Assembly (NCBI GenBank): GCA_029747015.1
Contig: JAKOGI010003172.1
Span: forward strand, 1 to 64,000
Reading direction: 5' to 3'
Length of the DNA stretch: 64,000 nucleotides
Source of the DNA: Carnegiea gigantea
Lineage: Eukaryota; Streptophyta; Magnoliopsida; Caryophyllales; Cactaceae
The position numbers were made by a program, and so were the translations under genes. Below, one piece after another: positions 12,029 to 25,778 of this stretch (positions within the stretch are counted from its first letter, which is position 1; every line of letters begins with the position of its first letter). The notes under the pieces were generated by a model. The model had not been told where the DNA came from and searched no databases. It worked only from the letters and a program-made list of their open reading frames with translations.

Positions 12029-13431
12029 CTATACACCACATTTTTTGTAACATCTACCGGGACACCTCTCATTACAAAGCAATACTTTTAATACAGAAGG
12101 AGATGAAACACGTAACAGTACAACATAAAGTTGCCCATGACTAAACATGGGCCTTGGAAAGTATACACCAACTCTATTCAATGTTTGCCCCTGACTTTTG
12201 TTGATTGTCATTACAAACGCCAGTTTTAGAGGGAACTGACTTCTTCTAAATTGTAGATTTGGAAGATTGGATGGGGTTAAATCAATTCTGGATATTAGGA
12301 CAGTTTCTCCAACTTTTGACCCAGATATTACTTTAGTCTCAACCAATCTACCTCCCATTTTACTGACAATCAATTGAGTACCATTGCACAACCCTATTGA
12401 CTTATTCAAATTTCTTAATAATATAATAGGCGCACCAACTTTAAGATCTAGACAATGATTCAACAATCCTGAAATCTTTAATGAATGCGACAATTCAGGA
12501 GGTTCCATGTCACTAAAAGGATCACAACTATTAAAGTTAGAAAGGGTATCACGACTCATATAGCTTTTGATATCTCCAGGGAGCATAGACAACATGATTG
12601 TATTTATTTCATCAACATCATCGTTTGTTGGGGCAAGAATCCTCGCTCACGAAGATATAACCAATCTTCATATTTAGTGCCAAAATTAGGACAAATTGAT
12701 GCGATCAAATTGTACAGACCATCCTTGTCATCCCGTATGAGAAAATCCTCATGTATCTCAATCCAATTTGGCTCTCTCTCATCTGAAGTAGAAATTCCTA
12801 GTACTTGACCTTCCCTAACTTATAATATCCATCGCGCGAATTCCTTTACTTTGCGAAAAGTCTCATTGGATTCATATATATGTTGCAGCCTTATGTTTAT
12901 ACGCAATTAGATAATACTACATTCATTCCAGAATGTTGCTCGATGGAGCATAGCTGCAATGATAAATTCACAACTCTCATGTGTAATCATGGGAAGTATC
13001 TATCTAAAATCCCCCCCGAGAAGGACCAGTTTCCCTCCAAAAGTATTCTGATTATCACATATATCCTTAAGGTGACGATCAGCTGGTTCAAATGCTAAAC
13101 GATTCATTATTGGTGCTTCATCCCAGACAAGTAACATTGTTTGAAGGATGAGCTCCACACGTTTAGACCTCTTATCAAAGTAACAAACTGAAGTCTCATC
13201 ACGTTATAAGGGTATCTTGAACACTGAGTGTGTTGTTTTCCCTCCGGGTAGCAATAAAGAAGCAATTCCTGACGATGCTATGATAAGGATAATATGCTTT
13301 TCTGATCGGAACTTAGAGATTAAGGTATTCTATAGATAAGTCTTTTCTGTGCGACCACTACCATATATGACCCCCTCCACATTTATTATGAGTATTGAGT
13401 ATTGATCTGAACACATGATACTAATATGAGT
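12029..13431 (-). pseudogene. Helitron RepHel, helicase half (PIF1-like SF1B)
   Basis: This is the C-terminal part of a Helitron Rep-helicase on the - strand. The 12029-12595 part is open for 188 codons and includes 'PLKLAFVMTINKSQGQTL', the conserved helicase motif near the C terminus, and 'LNHCLDLKVGAPIILLRNLN'. Upstream, reading through stops, are 'ILAPTNDDVDEINT' (about 12600), 'LLVWDEAPIMNR' (Walker B/motif II, about 13100-13140) and a P-loop around 13340-13370 that reads 'YGSGRTEKT' where the family has GxGGTGKT. The Gly just before the P-loop Lys is thus Glu. A stop also follows the P-loop. The helicase is non-functional. The N-terminal half of the same gene resumes at 32218, beyond the inserted retroelements. 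Confidence 0.85.
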
Positions 13432-14850
13432 TGTTAGTAAAATCCGCAAGCGTACAGTTTATCGTTGTAACATTTACGGGTATCGTCCTCAGGGATGGTA
13501 GTGAGATTAAGTTACCACTCAGCTAGGCTAAACCGGCTAGCCCTTTAAATTATAATCCAGTAATGTAAATTAACATGTGATAATAATATGAAAATTAGCA
13601 TTAGGAGACCAACAAGTGAGAGAAGCACTCAAACGATAAATTTCTAGTATCCAACACTCCCTAGTAGAACAAAGCCCATCTCAATTCCAACTCCAGCAAA
13701 GTAATTCACGAGCAAACAGAGCAGTAAAACAGAGGGAAGAATTTTCAGAAAATCAAATGAAAATTGAGTTCTTTGAGTACCAATCAGCCAACATGAGACA
13801 AAACTCAGGCTTTTCATCCATGCCCAAGAACAAAGCAAGCCAATGAAAACAGCAACGGCAAATCGAAACAGGGGACATGAACAGAGCCTCAAACTTGCAC
13901 CACCAAAGAATCCATAGCATGAATTTAACTAAAACATTTGTAAATTCAACTTGAATATCTAAACTTGTACTCGAAATTGGGAGTAAACCATAATCTAATT
14001 TCACTAATTTGAGAATTCAGAACAAGATCTGAAACTGGAAAACGAAAATAAAAGAAGGTAAAACTAACTAGAAAAACTCTACTCTCTACTCTAATCTACT
14101 CTACCCATCTACTCGCTGCCCCCCATTTGAGCTCATTTGAAGCTCCAAAAATGCCGACTCTAGCCCCTTGGAAACCGCCCATTGATGATGGTGAATAATG
14201 GCTGAGTGAATGAGCGGATGAGGGAAGGAAGATGAAGAGTTGAAGGAGGAGGAGAAGGCACGAACCCCTGTCCCTATGCTGCTCTGTTCTTCGATCTACT
14301 AGGAAGAAGAGGAAAGGCCACGAAGAAGAAGAAGGGCAAATGGGCGGCTACTGGGTCACGCGCATTGCACATCGGGTATAAGTGGGAAGGCAGGCTAGAG
14401 AAAGAGAGAACGAACGGGCCAGGCCCAGCGTGCAAAGAAGAAAATAAAATGGAAAGGAGACCGACCCATAAGGGGAAAAAAAAACGAGGAAAAGAAAAAG
14501 AAGGAAAGAGAGGGGACCGGGTCTGGGGAAACCGTCTGGGCCAGGCCCAGTTGAGGAAAAGGGAAAAGGAGGTCGGCCTGGCTGGGAGTGGCGATAGGCG
14601 CCTTGGGTTGCTGGGCTGGCCTAGTTCTTGTTCTCTTATCTCAATCAATTGCTTTTTATGATCCGATCCAATTTTGATTCAACTTTCTCTTTTTTTTTCC
14701 AAGCAATTTATTTATTATTCAAAAGTCTCAATGCCCTACAAAACAAATAAAACCAATATTAAAATCTTAAGTTAATAATTTATTTCTAGCAAATATTAGG
14801 TAATAAGGGGTATAAAAATGTAATAAATTTAGGTTAAACAAATACCCACA
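13432..14850 (-). repeat. LTR A (3'-most LTR of the tandem gag-only retroelement)
   Basis: Homologous along its length to LTRs B (18861-20315) and C (30754-32217). On the - strand it ends ...GGATTTTACTAACA. The right half is rich in GGCCAGGCCC- and AAGAAGAAG-type sequence. Open frames inside (for example 14274-14648) recur in all three LTR copies and are unlikely to be genes. Confidence 0.85.
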
Positions 14851-16202
14851 TACCTAAGTTTTGCTCGTCCTCGAGTAAAACAAAATTAAAAATCTAGAAA
14901 AGAAAATAAAACCCCAACTCACTTTTGTAGGAATCACGGTTGCACTTAGCATTTGCAACAAACCCTTTAAACCCCTAGGTTACTCCTAGTGGACGAGTAA
15001 GGCCTCTTGAGGGTTTATAGAAGATGTACCTACAAAATCTATAAAAGAAAACATAAACAGAAACTCGAAAATCTTTTTTGGTTTTTTTCCCTCAAAAATT
15101 AATATATACAAAACTGGGGAAAGATATATACATATCTTAATCAACAAAATCACCCATGTAGGAAAGATATTGGCCAGCATATAAACAAAATGTACTCATT
15201 AAGGCTCTTTACCCCATGGATGACATCAAAGCCCTAACTTTTCACCCCACTGTGCATCAAGACTTTGAATCCATCCAAATGCTTGTGTACAAGTGTATCA
15301 TCATCCCAGGGCTTAGGTGTACTAGAATCAAACTCAATCTCACTTGACTAACACAAACTTCCTTATTGACTTATTGACATAGGAAGCAAGCTTTTCCAGT
15401 AGCAATATTGCCTCAAAGGGCACACCCAGTAGTACATGCCTCAAAGGGTAATGCCCAGTAGCGCATGCCTCAAAGGGATACTTATCATTTCAAATTTTAT
15501 TCTTTTTCTTTTTTCCTTCTTTTTCCATTTTCATTTATTCATTTTTTTTTTTGTTTTTTTATTTTGCAATGCAAACAAAAACCTAAATAATCATGTCAAA
15601 GACAAGTGGGAGAGTCAATTATGGAAGACCAAGACCTTAAGACAATGATAATGTTATAAATAAGGAATGGATTGCACATCAATAATGAACAATTAGGGTT
15701 AGAATTAGAGCTTAGAATGACACACTAAGGACAGAGACCTATCATGCATATCACGCTTACATACAAGCTAATAGTCAAAGCACAGAGGATTTAAGCTAAT
15801 CAAAATAGCACGAAACCTCCCCAAAAACAAAACAAAAATCTTTTTGGATTTTCAAAATTTTTCAAAATTTTTTCAAAATTTTTTCAATCTTTTCTCAATT
15901 TGTTTTTATTTTCTTTTTTTTTCAATCTCCATTTTTCAAAAATTTTAAAACGTGGTTTTCCCACCCCCGCACCTAAATCTCACAATGTCCTCATTGGAAG
16001 TGGAAAGAAACATTAAACACAAATTAAACCCAAAAATGACAACAAATAAAAACAAGACTCAAAAAGAAAGAAAAAGGACATTACTCGAAAACTCGAAAAG
16101 AAAACAAAAATAAAAGACAGCCACAAATATATACAAAAGAAAACAAAATTAACAAGGGAGATAAAGATGAATGAGTATACCAGGTCAGGTACAAAATTAC
16201 AC
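14851..16202 (-). other. Internal non-coding region, copy 1
   Basis: This is the 3' untranslated part of the gag-only element. It includes the 'CTCGAGGACGAGCAAAAC' segment next to the LTR (14860-14880, - strand), common before the 3' LTR of plant gypsy elements. It also has AT-rich low-complexity DNA near 15480-15560 and 15840-15960. The same order recurs at 20316-21619. Confidence 0.7.
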
Positions 16203-17744
16203 CTAAGCTATACCGCCAGAAATTTACGCAAATAGAGGCCTATAGAGCATCAGCCACTCCATATCAAATTGAACATCGCTACTTAAATCAAAACTCATTA
16301 AAGCATGAAGTAGCTTGTCAAATACAAAAGACCAACTCTCAATAAGATCAATGCAGAAGAAATAAGAAAGTTGGCGCCAAGTAAAGTACATTCACCTTAT
16401 CAATGCAGCACAAGTAAGGGCCCGTTTCTATTTGTCAAATAGTTAGGCCCAATCAGAGAATAGATGAACATACTTAAAATTAGCCAGTAGGTGGGTCATC
16501 GGCCTAGAAATCTGGTCATCACGAATGAGTACTCTAGGCAAAATAGTGAGTGCAAAGTTCACAAGTCTGTTAATATCAAAATGTGCACGAGTCTGGTCTA
16601 AAACAAATTTCTTAGTGGCAATATTCTCAGTCTCAATAAATTCAGACTTGTAATATTCAAAAAGGAGGTCAATTTGGGGGGGTCAACAGAAAAAGATTCA
16701 TATTCAGCATAGAAACCCTCATCAAAACTTTTATCGAAATCAAATCCACATAAAAAAGATTCATATTCCACAAAAAGAAAATCATCATTAAATTCCAATT
16801 TAGTGGGCTCAATTTTCTCCTCACGTGACTCTTGTAAAATATCCCCTGAGTTATCTATCTCATGATGCTCAATGTCATACTGGATGCTTATATCGAACTC
16901 ACTAGCAGTGTCAAATGGTTCACCCACCTCAAACTCACAAGAATCATTCAAAATGGTGGGCGGGACGACAGAAACGAGGATATCATCAGTGACATCCTTA
17001 GGTGAGCTAGTGTGAGATGCAAAATCTTGTGATAGAGACATAGCAAGGTCACTCTTTTGTTCAAGACTAGGCAAAGGCATGTCTTCATACAAATTAGGCC
17101 TAGCAAGATAAGATAGCTCAAAATCATCATAAAGACTAACTTCAAGTTTAGGAGATCCTAAACTAGAGTTAAGCTCACTACAATTCTTTCTACTTTGATT
17201 AAAACATTGAGAATATTCAGTAATTCTCTTTTTCATAGTCTCTACCAGTTTGTCAATCACATCATTAATCTTCTTTTCAACACTTACACAAGTAGCATCA
17301 ATATACGCATGAAAAAGGGCAAATATGAACATGATGGTCAGAAGATTCATAATAATCGCACAACACAGGAGACATATAAGAATAAGATGGGTCATATGAG
17401 TTTATAAAATGATCCTGAAGGTAAGTATTAACAGGAAAAACAGACTCATCAGGAGTTGGGTATCCAAAATTATTTTTAGCTTGTTCAAATGCATAGGCAT
17501 CTCAAGCTAGTTTTTCAAAGAAATCCCATACCTCATCTTGAGTTTTAGGTAATAAACCTAGTACACCTCCAGGATAAATAGACTCAACATAACCTCAAGA
17601 TTCAAAATTCAAACCCACAGCGGTGACCTCACAAATTTCCCATTTTTGAAAATTCTGATTCAATTGAGCACGATAATCATTAAACCTCGAAAGATAACTC
17701 CAAAAAGGTTCATACTCATATTGTGGGAAATTAAAAACTGGCAT
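16203..17744 (-). pseudogene. gag-like ORF of the gag-only retroelement, copy 1 (broken)
   Basis: Starting at the ATG at 17744, the - strand reads a gag-type segment ('EPFWSYLSRFNDYRAQLN', then 'KTQDEVWDFFEKLA') with in-frame stops. Next comes a CCHC zinc-knuckle relic near 17330-17370 ('CDYYESSDHHVHIC', where the second Cys is Tyr). The acidic middle region (17395 downward) is open, but a frameshift near 16670 breaks the last part; the original stop appears to be at 16203. Length would be about 514 codons. Gag binds and packages the element RNA. No enzyme domains follow. Identity as gag rests on the order 'gag-like helix region then zinc knuckle'. Confidence 0.65.
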
Positions 17745-18860
17745 ACTTGAGGCTCGTGTTTTTTCAATTGTAAGAAATTTTCAATTTCTTTTTGGATTTT
17801 CAAGTTTTTATTTTTTTATTTTTTTTAAAGGAAAGAAAATGCATCTATGACACTATTTGCAAACTAATGACTAAAACAAAAACAAGAGACTCGAATAATT
17901 AAGTGGACAAAACAAAATAAACTAACAAAAATAAAACTATATTACCAAAAGAAAAGAAAGACTCAAACAAGACTCGACCTACCACGAAAAACAAAAGAGG
18001 AGCACAAACACAAAGCTTGTACACTATTTTCTTTTTATGATCTCGTTTTTGAGATTTTTTGATTTTTCTATCTTTTTCTTTTCTTTTAAAACACAAAACA
18101 AGATCAAAAAGTGAATCAACCCTAAAAATGATATACAAACACAAAATGACCAAATATAAAACAAAAACACAAACACCAATAAACTAAAGGAAAATTAGAA
18201 AATAAACTAAACCTAAACAACCAAATTCTAAACATAAAATTAAAATAGAAAATAAAACTCCTAAAATTAGAACTAAATATACATAAAATTCCACACAATC
18301 ATAAGGAACATAAATATAACTTTTATCGAATTTTTTTGTCCCCAAACTATGCAGAAAAATAAAAATAGAAAATTAATTCCAAAATTCAAAGAAAATTCCA
18401 AACAGTCCCAAAAATTCCAGAAAAATTCACACAAACTCTAAACATTATGTTGAATTTAGAAACAATATTACTATAGCTAAAATCACACCAGAATGGCTCC
18501 AGAAAATTCAAATAGAATGCTAAAATTAATGAAAAATCTGCACTGTTCTAATTTCTGGATCAGTCTGCCTTATATCTTTTGCTGCACATAAATCAAATTC
18601 ATTAGTATTGTTTTTTCAGCAATCAATAAACTCTGAAAATAAAACTAATCTCGATAAAAATCAAAAATTGAAATAGAAATACCAACTAAATTCAAATCAA
18701 AACTAAACTAAATTACTAAAATGAAATAAGAACTCAGCTAAAACTAAAAATCACAACTCTAAAATTAAAACGAAAATGAGTCGAACGACTCAAATAATTA
18801 AACTACAACTCGAGGCAATCTAATTTCACAATGCCATCCCTGACAATGGCTCCAAAAACT
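17745..18860 (-). other. 5' untranslated region of the gag-only element, copy 1
   Basis: AT-rich leader between LTR B and the gag-like start, A/C-rich on the + strand, with no open frame of note. The primer-binding site relic is at its right end. Confidence 0.7.
18835..18855 (-). other. Degraded primer-binding site, tRNA-Asp type
   Basis: On the - strand, just inside LTR B, the sequence reads TTTTTGGAGCCATTGTCAGG. It is a mutated form of the tRNA-Asp-complementary site typical of Athila/Tat elements. The equivalent site beside LTR C (about 30730-30750) is more decayed. Confidence 0.6.
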
Positions 18861-20315
18861 TGATAGTAAAATCCGCAAGCGTACAATTTATCATTGTATC
18901 GTTTACAGGTATCGTCCTCAGGAATGATAGTGAGATTGAGTTACCACTCAGCTAGGCTAAACCGGCTAGACAAGCCTTTAAATAATCCAGTAATGTAAAT
19001 TAACATGTGATAATAATATGAAAATTAGCATTAGGAGACCAACAAGTGAGAGAAGCACTCAAACGATAAACGTCTAGTACCCAACACTCCCTGGTAGAAC
19101 ACAGCCCATCTCAATTCCAACTCCAGCAAAGTAATTCATGAGCAAATAGAGCAGTAAAACGAAGGGAAGAATTTACAAAAAATCAAATGAAAATTGAGTT
19201 CTTCGAATACCAATCAACCAACATGAGACACAACTCAGGCTTTTCATCCATGCCCAAGAACAAAGCATGCCAATGAAAACAGGAAAGGCAAATTGAAACA
19301 GGGGACACGAACAGAGCCTCAAACTTGCACCACCAGAGAATCCATAGCATGAATTTAACCAAGAAGTTTGTAAATTCAACTTAAATATCTGAACTTGTAC
19401 CCGAAATTGGGAGTAAACCATAATCTAATTTCACTAATTTGAGAATTCAGAACAAGATCTGAAACTGAAAAATGAAAATGAAAGAAGGTAAAGCTAACTA
19501 GAAAAACTCTATTTTCTACTCTAATCTACTCTGCCCCTCTACTCGCTGCTCCCCATTCGAGCTCATTTGAAGCTCCAAAAACGCCGACTTCAACCCCTTG
19601 AAATGCTTGGAAACTGCCCATTGATAATGGTGAATAATGGTGGAGTGAATGAGAAGAGAGAGAGAGATGCCATGGTAACAAATGAGGGAAGGAAGAGGAA
19701 GAGTTGAAGGGGAAGGAGAAGGCACAAACCCCTATCCCTGTGCTGCTCTATTCTTCGATCTACTTGGAAGAAGAGGAAAGGCCACGAAGAAGAAGAAGGG
19801 CAAAGGGAGGGGCTACTGGGTCACATGCGTTGCACACCGGGCATAAGTGGGAAGGCAGGCTGGAGAAAGAGAGAACGAACGGGCCAGGCCCAGCGTGAAA
19901 AAGAAGAAAATAAAATGGAAAGGAGACCGGCCCACAAGGGAAAAAAACAAGGAAAAGAAAAGGAAGGAGAGAAGGGGACCGGGTCTGGGGAAACCGTCTA
20001 GGCCAGGCCCAGTTGAGGAAAGGGGAAAAGGAGGCCGGCCTGGCTGGGAGTGGCAAGAGGCGCCCTGGGCTGTTGGGCTGGCCTAGTTCTTGTTCTCTTA
20101 TCTCAATCGATTGCTTATTATGATCCAATCCTATTTTGATTCAACTTTCTCTTTTTTTCTTTCCAAGTAATTTATTTATTCTTCAAATTTCTCAATTTCC
20201 TACAAAACAAATAAAACCAATATTAAAATCTTAAGTTAATAATTTATTTCGAGCAAATATTAAGTAATAAAGGGTATAAAAATGTAATAATTTTAGGTTG
20301 AACATGAGTTCAACA
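18861..20315 (-). repeat. LTR B (shared middle LTR)
   Basis: Same sequence family as LTRs A and C. It serves both as 3' LTR of the right internal region and 5' LTR of the left one. Ends on the - strand are TGTTGAAC...CTATCA. Confidence 0.85.
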
Positions 20316-21619
20316 CCTAAGTTTTGCTCGCCCTCGAGTAAAACAAAACTAAAAATCTAGAAAAGAAAATAAAACCCTAACTTACTTTCGTAGGAATCAC
20401 GGTTACACTTAGCATGTACAACAAGCTACCCCTAGTGGACAAGTAAGGCCTAATTAGGGTTTGCAGAAGATGTACCCATAAAATCTATAAAAGAAAACAT
20501 AAACACAAACTCGAAAATCTTTTTTGGTTTTTTTCCTTAAAAATTAATATGTATAAAACTGGGAAAAGATATATACACATTCTAATTAACTAAATCACCC
20601 ATGTAGCAAAGATATTAGTCTGCATATAAACAAAATGTACTCATTAAGGCTCTCTATCCCATGGATGACATCAAAGTACTAACTTTTCACTCCACTATAC
20701 ATCAAGACTTTGAATCTCTCCCAATGCTCGTGTGCAAGTGTATCATCATCTTAGGGCATAGGTGTACTAGAATCAAACTCAATCCCATTTGACTGATACA
20801 AGCTTCCTTATTAACTTATTAACATATGAAGTAAGCTTTCCCAGTAGCAATATTACCTCAAAGGGTACACCCAGTAGCACATACCTCACATGGTAACGCC
20901 CAGTAGCGCATGCCCCAAAGGGATACTTGTCATTCCAAATTTTATTCCTTTTCTTTTTTCCTTCTTTTTCCATTTTCATTTATTCATTTTTTTCTTTTTT
21001 TTTTGAAATGCAAACAAAAACCCAAGTAATCGTGTCAAAGACGAGTGAGAGAGTCAATTATGGAAGATTAAGACCTTAAGATAATGATAATGGTATAAAT
21101 AAGGATCGGATTGCACATCAATAATGAACAATTGGGGTTAGAATTAGAGTTTAGAATGACACACTAAGGACAGAAACATATCATGCACATCACGCTTACA
21201 TACAAGCTAATAGTCAAAGTACAGGGGATTTAAGCTAATCAGAATAGCACGAAACCCCCCCAAAAATAAAACAAAAATCTTTTTGGATTTTCAAAATTTT
21301 TTCAACCTTTTCTCAATTTGTTTTTATTCTCTTTTTTTTCAATCTCCATTTTTCAAAAATTTTAAAACATGGTTTTCCCATCCTCGCACCTGAATCTCAC
21401 AATATCCTCATTGGAAATGGAAAGAAACATTAAACACAAATTAAACCCTAAAATGACAACAAATAAAAACAAGACTCAAAAGGAAAGAAAAAGGCCATGA
21501 CTCAAAAACTTAAAAAGAAAACAAAAATAAAAGACAGCCACAAATATATACAAAAGAAAACAAAATTAAGAAGGGAGATAAAGATGAACGAGTATACCAG
21601 GTCAGGTGCAGAATTACAC
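20316..21619 (-). other. Internal non-coding region, copy 2
   Basis: Collinear with 14851-16202, including the CTCGAGGGCGAGCAAAAC segment next to LTR B. Confidence 0.7.
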
Positions 21620-22300
21620 CTAAGCTATGACGCTAGAAATTTGAGTAAATAGAGACCTATGGAGCATCAGCCACTTAATATCAAATGGAACATCGCTACT
21701 TAAATCAAAATTCGTTAAAGCGCGAAGTAGCTTGTCAAATACAGAAGGCCAACTCTCAATAAGATCAATGCGGAAGAAATAACAAAGTTGGTGCCAAGTA
21801 AAGTACATCCACCTTAGCAATGCAGCACAAGTAAGGGCCCGTTCCAATTTGTCAAATAGTTGGGCCCAATCAAGAAATAGATGGACGTACCTAAAATCAA
21901 CTAGTAGGTGGGTCATCGGCCTAGAAATCAGGTCATCATGAATGAGCACACTAGGCAAAATAGTGGGTGCAAAGTTCACAAGTCTGTTAATATCAAAATG
22001 TACACGAGTCTGGTCTAAAGCAAATTTCTTAGTGACAATATTCTCATACTCAACAAATTCAGACTTGTAATATTCAAAAAGGAGGTTAGTTTGGATGGGG
22101 CCAACAGAAAAAGATTCATATTCAGCATTGAAACCTTCATCAAAACTTTTATCAAAATCAAACCCACATGAAAAAGATTCATATTCCACAAAAAGAATAT
22201 CATCATTAAATTCCAATTTAGTGGGCTCAATTTCCTCCTCCCGTGGCTTCTGTAAAGTATCCTCTGAGTCATCTATCTCATGATACTCAATGTCAGACTG
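21620..22300 (-). pseudogene. gag-like ORF, copy 2, C-terminal part
   Basis: This holds an open - strand frame of about 198 codons ending at 21620. It is the better preserved copy of the C-terminal region that is frameshifted in copy 1. It is rich in Phe, Leu and Asp ('FVEYESFSCGFDFDKSFDEG', then 'SRPMTHLLVDFRYVHLFLDW' and 'LLRWMYFTWHQLCYFFRIDL'). I do not recognise a domain in this last 150 residues. The frame is separated from its N-terminal part (28781-29639) by the chromovirus-like insertion. Confidence 0.65.
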
Positions 22301-22709
22301 CGTAATAATCTGACCCTAATCCATATTTATTTATTTAAATCATGTTTATTTATTTAATTAATCATGTTTATTCATTTAATTTATCATGTTTATGGATTTA
22401 ATCACTCATGGTTATTTGTTTAACCAAATCACGTTCATTAATTCAATTACATTCAATTTGTATATTTATCGAATTACCTTGTGTCATTTAAATTTTCCGC
22501 TTTCATTTATCGTATTTAATTATCCCGATTGGGTGATATTTCATTTGGGTCCCATTTTGCAATTTAAGTTTCATTGATTTGTTAATTCAAGTTTTATTGA
22601 TTAATTAAATAGCGGGTGAATCGATAGTAGACCTCGATAATTATAGTTTAAGAAATTATTATTATTATCATAATTATTATTATTATTGTTGTTATTGTTA
22701 TTATCATTA

Positions 22710-22763
<54 letters not shown>

Positions 22764-25762
22764 ACCCTGCGAAAATTTAATTTTGAGTTACGTAAAATTG
22801 TTATCGTTACAAAGCGTTTTATTCCCGAACCCAATTTATTTCGGCCGTTTCGAAGCCCAACAAGTTTGCCTTTTAATCTAACTAATTGTCATGGTTAAAC
22901 TTAACCATGGTTAGCAAAAAAAGGTGGCTTTACTAGTTAAAAACTCAGCCAAATACAATTCTATCCAAAGCATTTTCTCTCTCCCCTTTCTCCCTCTTCA
23001 CGGCAGCAACTACCCCCAGCCTGTTCTGGCTGATTTTCGGCCACTTTTTTGGCCAGCTCTGGTGATCTTTGATCCCTCTTGACATCCTAATACCTCAAGC
23101 TACCATCTTGCATCATCAAAACCACTAAACCTCATCTCTATCTCTACTTATTCTCAATCAAAGTGAGTAATCTTGAAATTTGGTCTTGTTGGTTTGGATT
23201 TTTATTTTGGTTTTGATTCTTGTTTTAATGTTTGTAATCATTGATCATGATGTTTTGATAAGAACTAAGAGTTATTTTGGTGTTGATCATGGTGAAATTG
23301 AGCCTGAATCATGCTAGGGTTTAGGGATGATCATGTTCATGTAAGCTTAAGTTAAAATCATGTTTATGGATTGATTATGATGATTATGATGATCATTTTG
23401 ATTTGATTTTGTAATATCTAGTTTTACTGATGATTATGATGATGTTTTTGGTGATTTCGAATGACATCAAGTGAGTATTTATGTGAAAAAGGAAGAGACA
23501 ACTAAACCAGTGAAGGCTGAAAATTTCAAAAAAACAGGGTAGATTTCAGGATTAAACGGGTAATGATCGGGCCATGATAAAATTATGATTTTTGGTGATC
23601 AGATAGTTCAGGATGTTATCTTTCGAATGGATTTTGAATCGCGTTAATCTGAGGTCTGTGCAAAATGTTATGGTCGTTTTACCAAAACTGTGCAGAATGG
23701 ACCAAAAACTGATGCACTTGTGTTTTAGCCCCATTTTGGGAACTCTCTTGTGGGAATCATATTTTGTGTCGTAAATTAAAGTTTTTTGGGACTTATTAAT
23801 CTTTTCATATTGGGGTTTTAGGTCTCCATTTGAGATCTAGGGTGAAAGTTATGAATTTTTAGAGTGAACTGGCCTGCTTTGGTGCAAATTGGGCTCTTAT
23901 TGTAATTTTTGTGCAGCGTATACTTGGAGAAAAATTTAGAAAATTGTACTATAGATTGTCCATATTATTTTTGAATTTCCCATAAGATTTCATGAATTTT
24001 GGTTGAGTATTTTGAGTTTAGTGATTTTTGAAAGCATTTTGAGTAATTGTGTAAAGAACAATAATAAAGATTGAGTGAGATTGATAATGCATTCATTTTG
24101 TGTACTTGGGCCAAGTAAGGTCATTTGAGGGGGGAAATGAATATTCATGGATATTCATGGAACTTTTAGCTTGATTAATAAGAAAGAAGAAGATAAGTAT
24201 ACAATTTGGGAGCTTGTTTATGAGCTTTGAATCATTTATGGATTTTATAAAGAAAATACCACATTTAGTGAGCTTAATAGCTTCTATTGAGTTCAATGAT
24301 TCATTTGGGGTGGAATTCTATATCTAATGGATTTATGAATGAAATATGAGAAGTGGGAAGAGTTGTGACTCAGAAACTATATTTATCAGATTAAGTTATT
24401 GCAGTTTATGCTATTTTGAATCAAGATATATTTCTCTTGACCTCAAACCTTTATTACTTACTCACTTCAGAATATATCAAATGTATTTATTGAGCCAATC
24501 TAGTGTACTCGCTGTTATCTTAAACTAAGTTATACATCAGCAATCCTTAAATCTGTATTAGTAACCTATTTTAGAAAAGGTCACAACCACTCTCTCAATT
24601 GTCACCATCAAGGCCTTTTCCTTTATAATCTCATTTATCTGACTGTGGACTATTTTACTTTTATTTACTTTATATTGATTTAATTACTTTCATCAATTTA
24701 GTTTTGAAGTTATATTAAAGTACCCATGTTATGTATACCATTTAATTACTCAATTTCTATTACACATACTTTTACTTACTCAATTATGCGAGTAAGGATC
24801 ATTTATTAACTACACATACTTATAATGACATTTATGAAATAGAGTTAAGACCTAGTTATCGCTCCCCGTTATGCATAAGTGTTATCAAGTCAGAACATAT
24901 TTATCAAGTTAGATGACATATGAAACAACTGACTTGTATCAAGTCAGATGACATTTTTAAAGACCCAAGGTACATTTATTGCCTGTTTCTTCAGAAAGCA
25001 GAACATGTTTGTCAAGTTACAACTCTTAATGAGTTTATCAATGAATCAGTTTATACAGTGATTTTTCATTTAACTTGTGACCCCGTCAGTTATCATCTAC
25101 AGGGCGTCAGCCCATCATTTATCCGCGCGGCTTCAGGCCAACTCTTGATCGGATTAGCAGGTGTATATCTATATATAGATCATATTATTGCAAGTGGTTC
25201 AGGTCCAGATAATAAGGAGCAATTCAGTTTCATATTAATATCTCATTTTTATTGTTAGTACGAACTAAATGAATTACAAAAGTGGGTACCCATCAACAGT
25301 ATTTCTATGCTCATTTTATAATACAGGAATGCATGTACTGAGTTTTTGCTCACATTTTCGAATTGTTTTTATGTTTTCCATTTTAGGTGATGAAGTATCA
25401 CATGTTTCTCCATTTAGTAAGCCCTTTTGGAAGTCAACAGATGCTCACAGTGGATTCAGCATAGCATGAATGTTGGGATCGATCTCAGGGTCTAGTTGGG
25501 TCTATATTCAATATACTTGTGTAGTGTGGAGTGCAAGTTAGCACATGGTGTGATTAAGTCGATGGTATTGAAGTTGAACTATTATCGATTTTGGTCTTGA
25601 AGTGTTTCAGTTAATAGATTTTGTGATTGTGAACATGAGTTGCAAGATTAAATGGTTTCAATGAGCCTTATCCTTATTAGGACGGCAATAGCGCCTTCTA
25701 TTATTAAGTCTTCCACTGCAGTTTTTCATAAATCATGTCATTAGCATTTTGGGGGCGTTACA
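22301..25762 (+). repeat. 5' LTR (3.46 kb) of chromovirus-like Ty3/gypsy element
   Basis: Starts CGTAATAATCTGACCC (a TG to CG change of the usual TGTAATA...) and ends GGGGGCGTTACA. It is immediately followed by a tRNA-iMet primer site. Contains an (ATT)n run at about 22660-22760 and a CCCC(G/A)TCAGTTATCATCTA block shared with 49776-52704. Open frames inside are unrelated to known proteins. Confidence 0.8.
22663..22762. repeat. (ATT)n microsatellite within the LTR
   Basis: Interrupted ATT/GTT trinucleotide tract, purest at 22715-22762. Confidence 0.95.
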
Positions 25763-25766
25763 TATT

Positions 25767-25778
25767 TGGTATCAGAGC
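25767..25778 (+). other. Primer-binding site, tRNA-iMet type
   Basis: TGGTATCAGAGC, four bases after the LTR end. This is the exact complement of the initiator tRNA-Met 3' end used by many plant LTR elements. Confidence 0.85.

Noticed and set aside
14274..14661. Open frames on both strands in LTR A, repeated near 19760-20128 and 31674-32069
   Set aside because: They recur because the LTRs are homologous; GC-rich purine/pyrimidine-skewed DNA stays open by composition, and no domain is seen.
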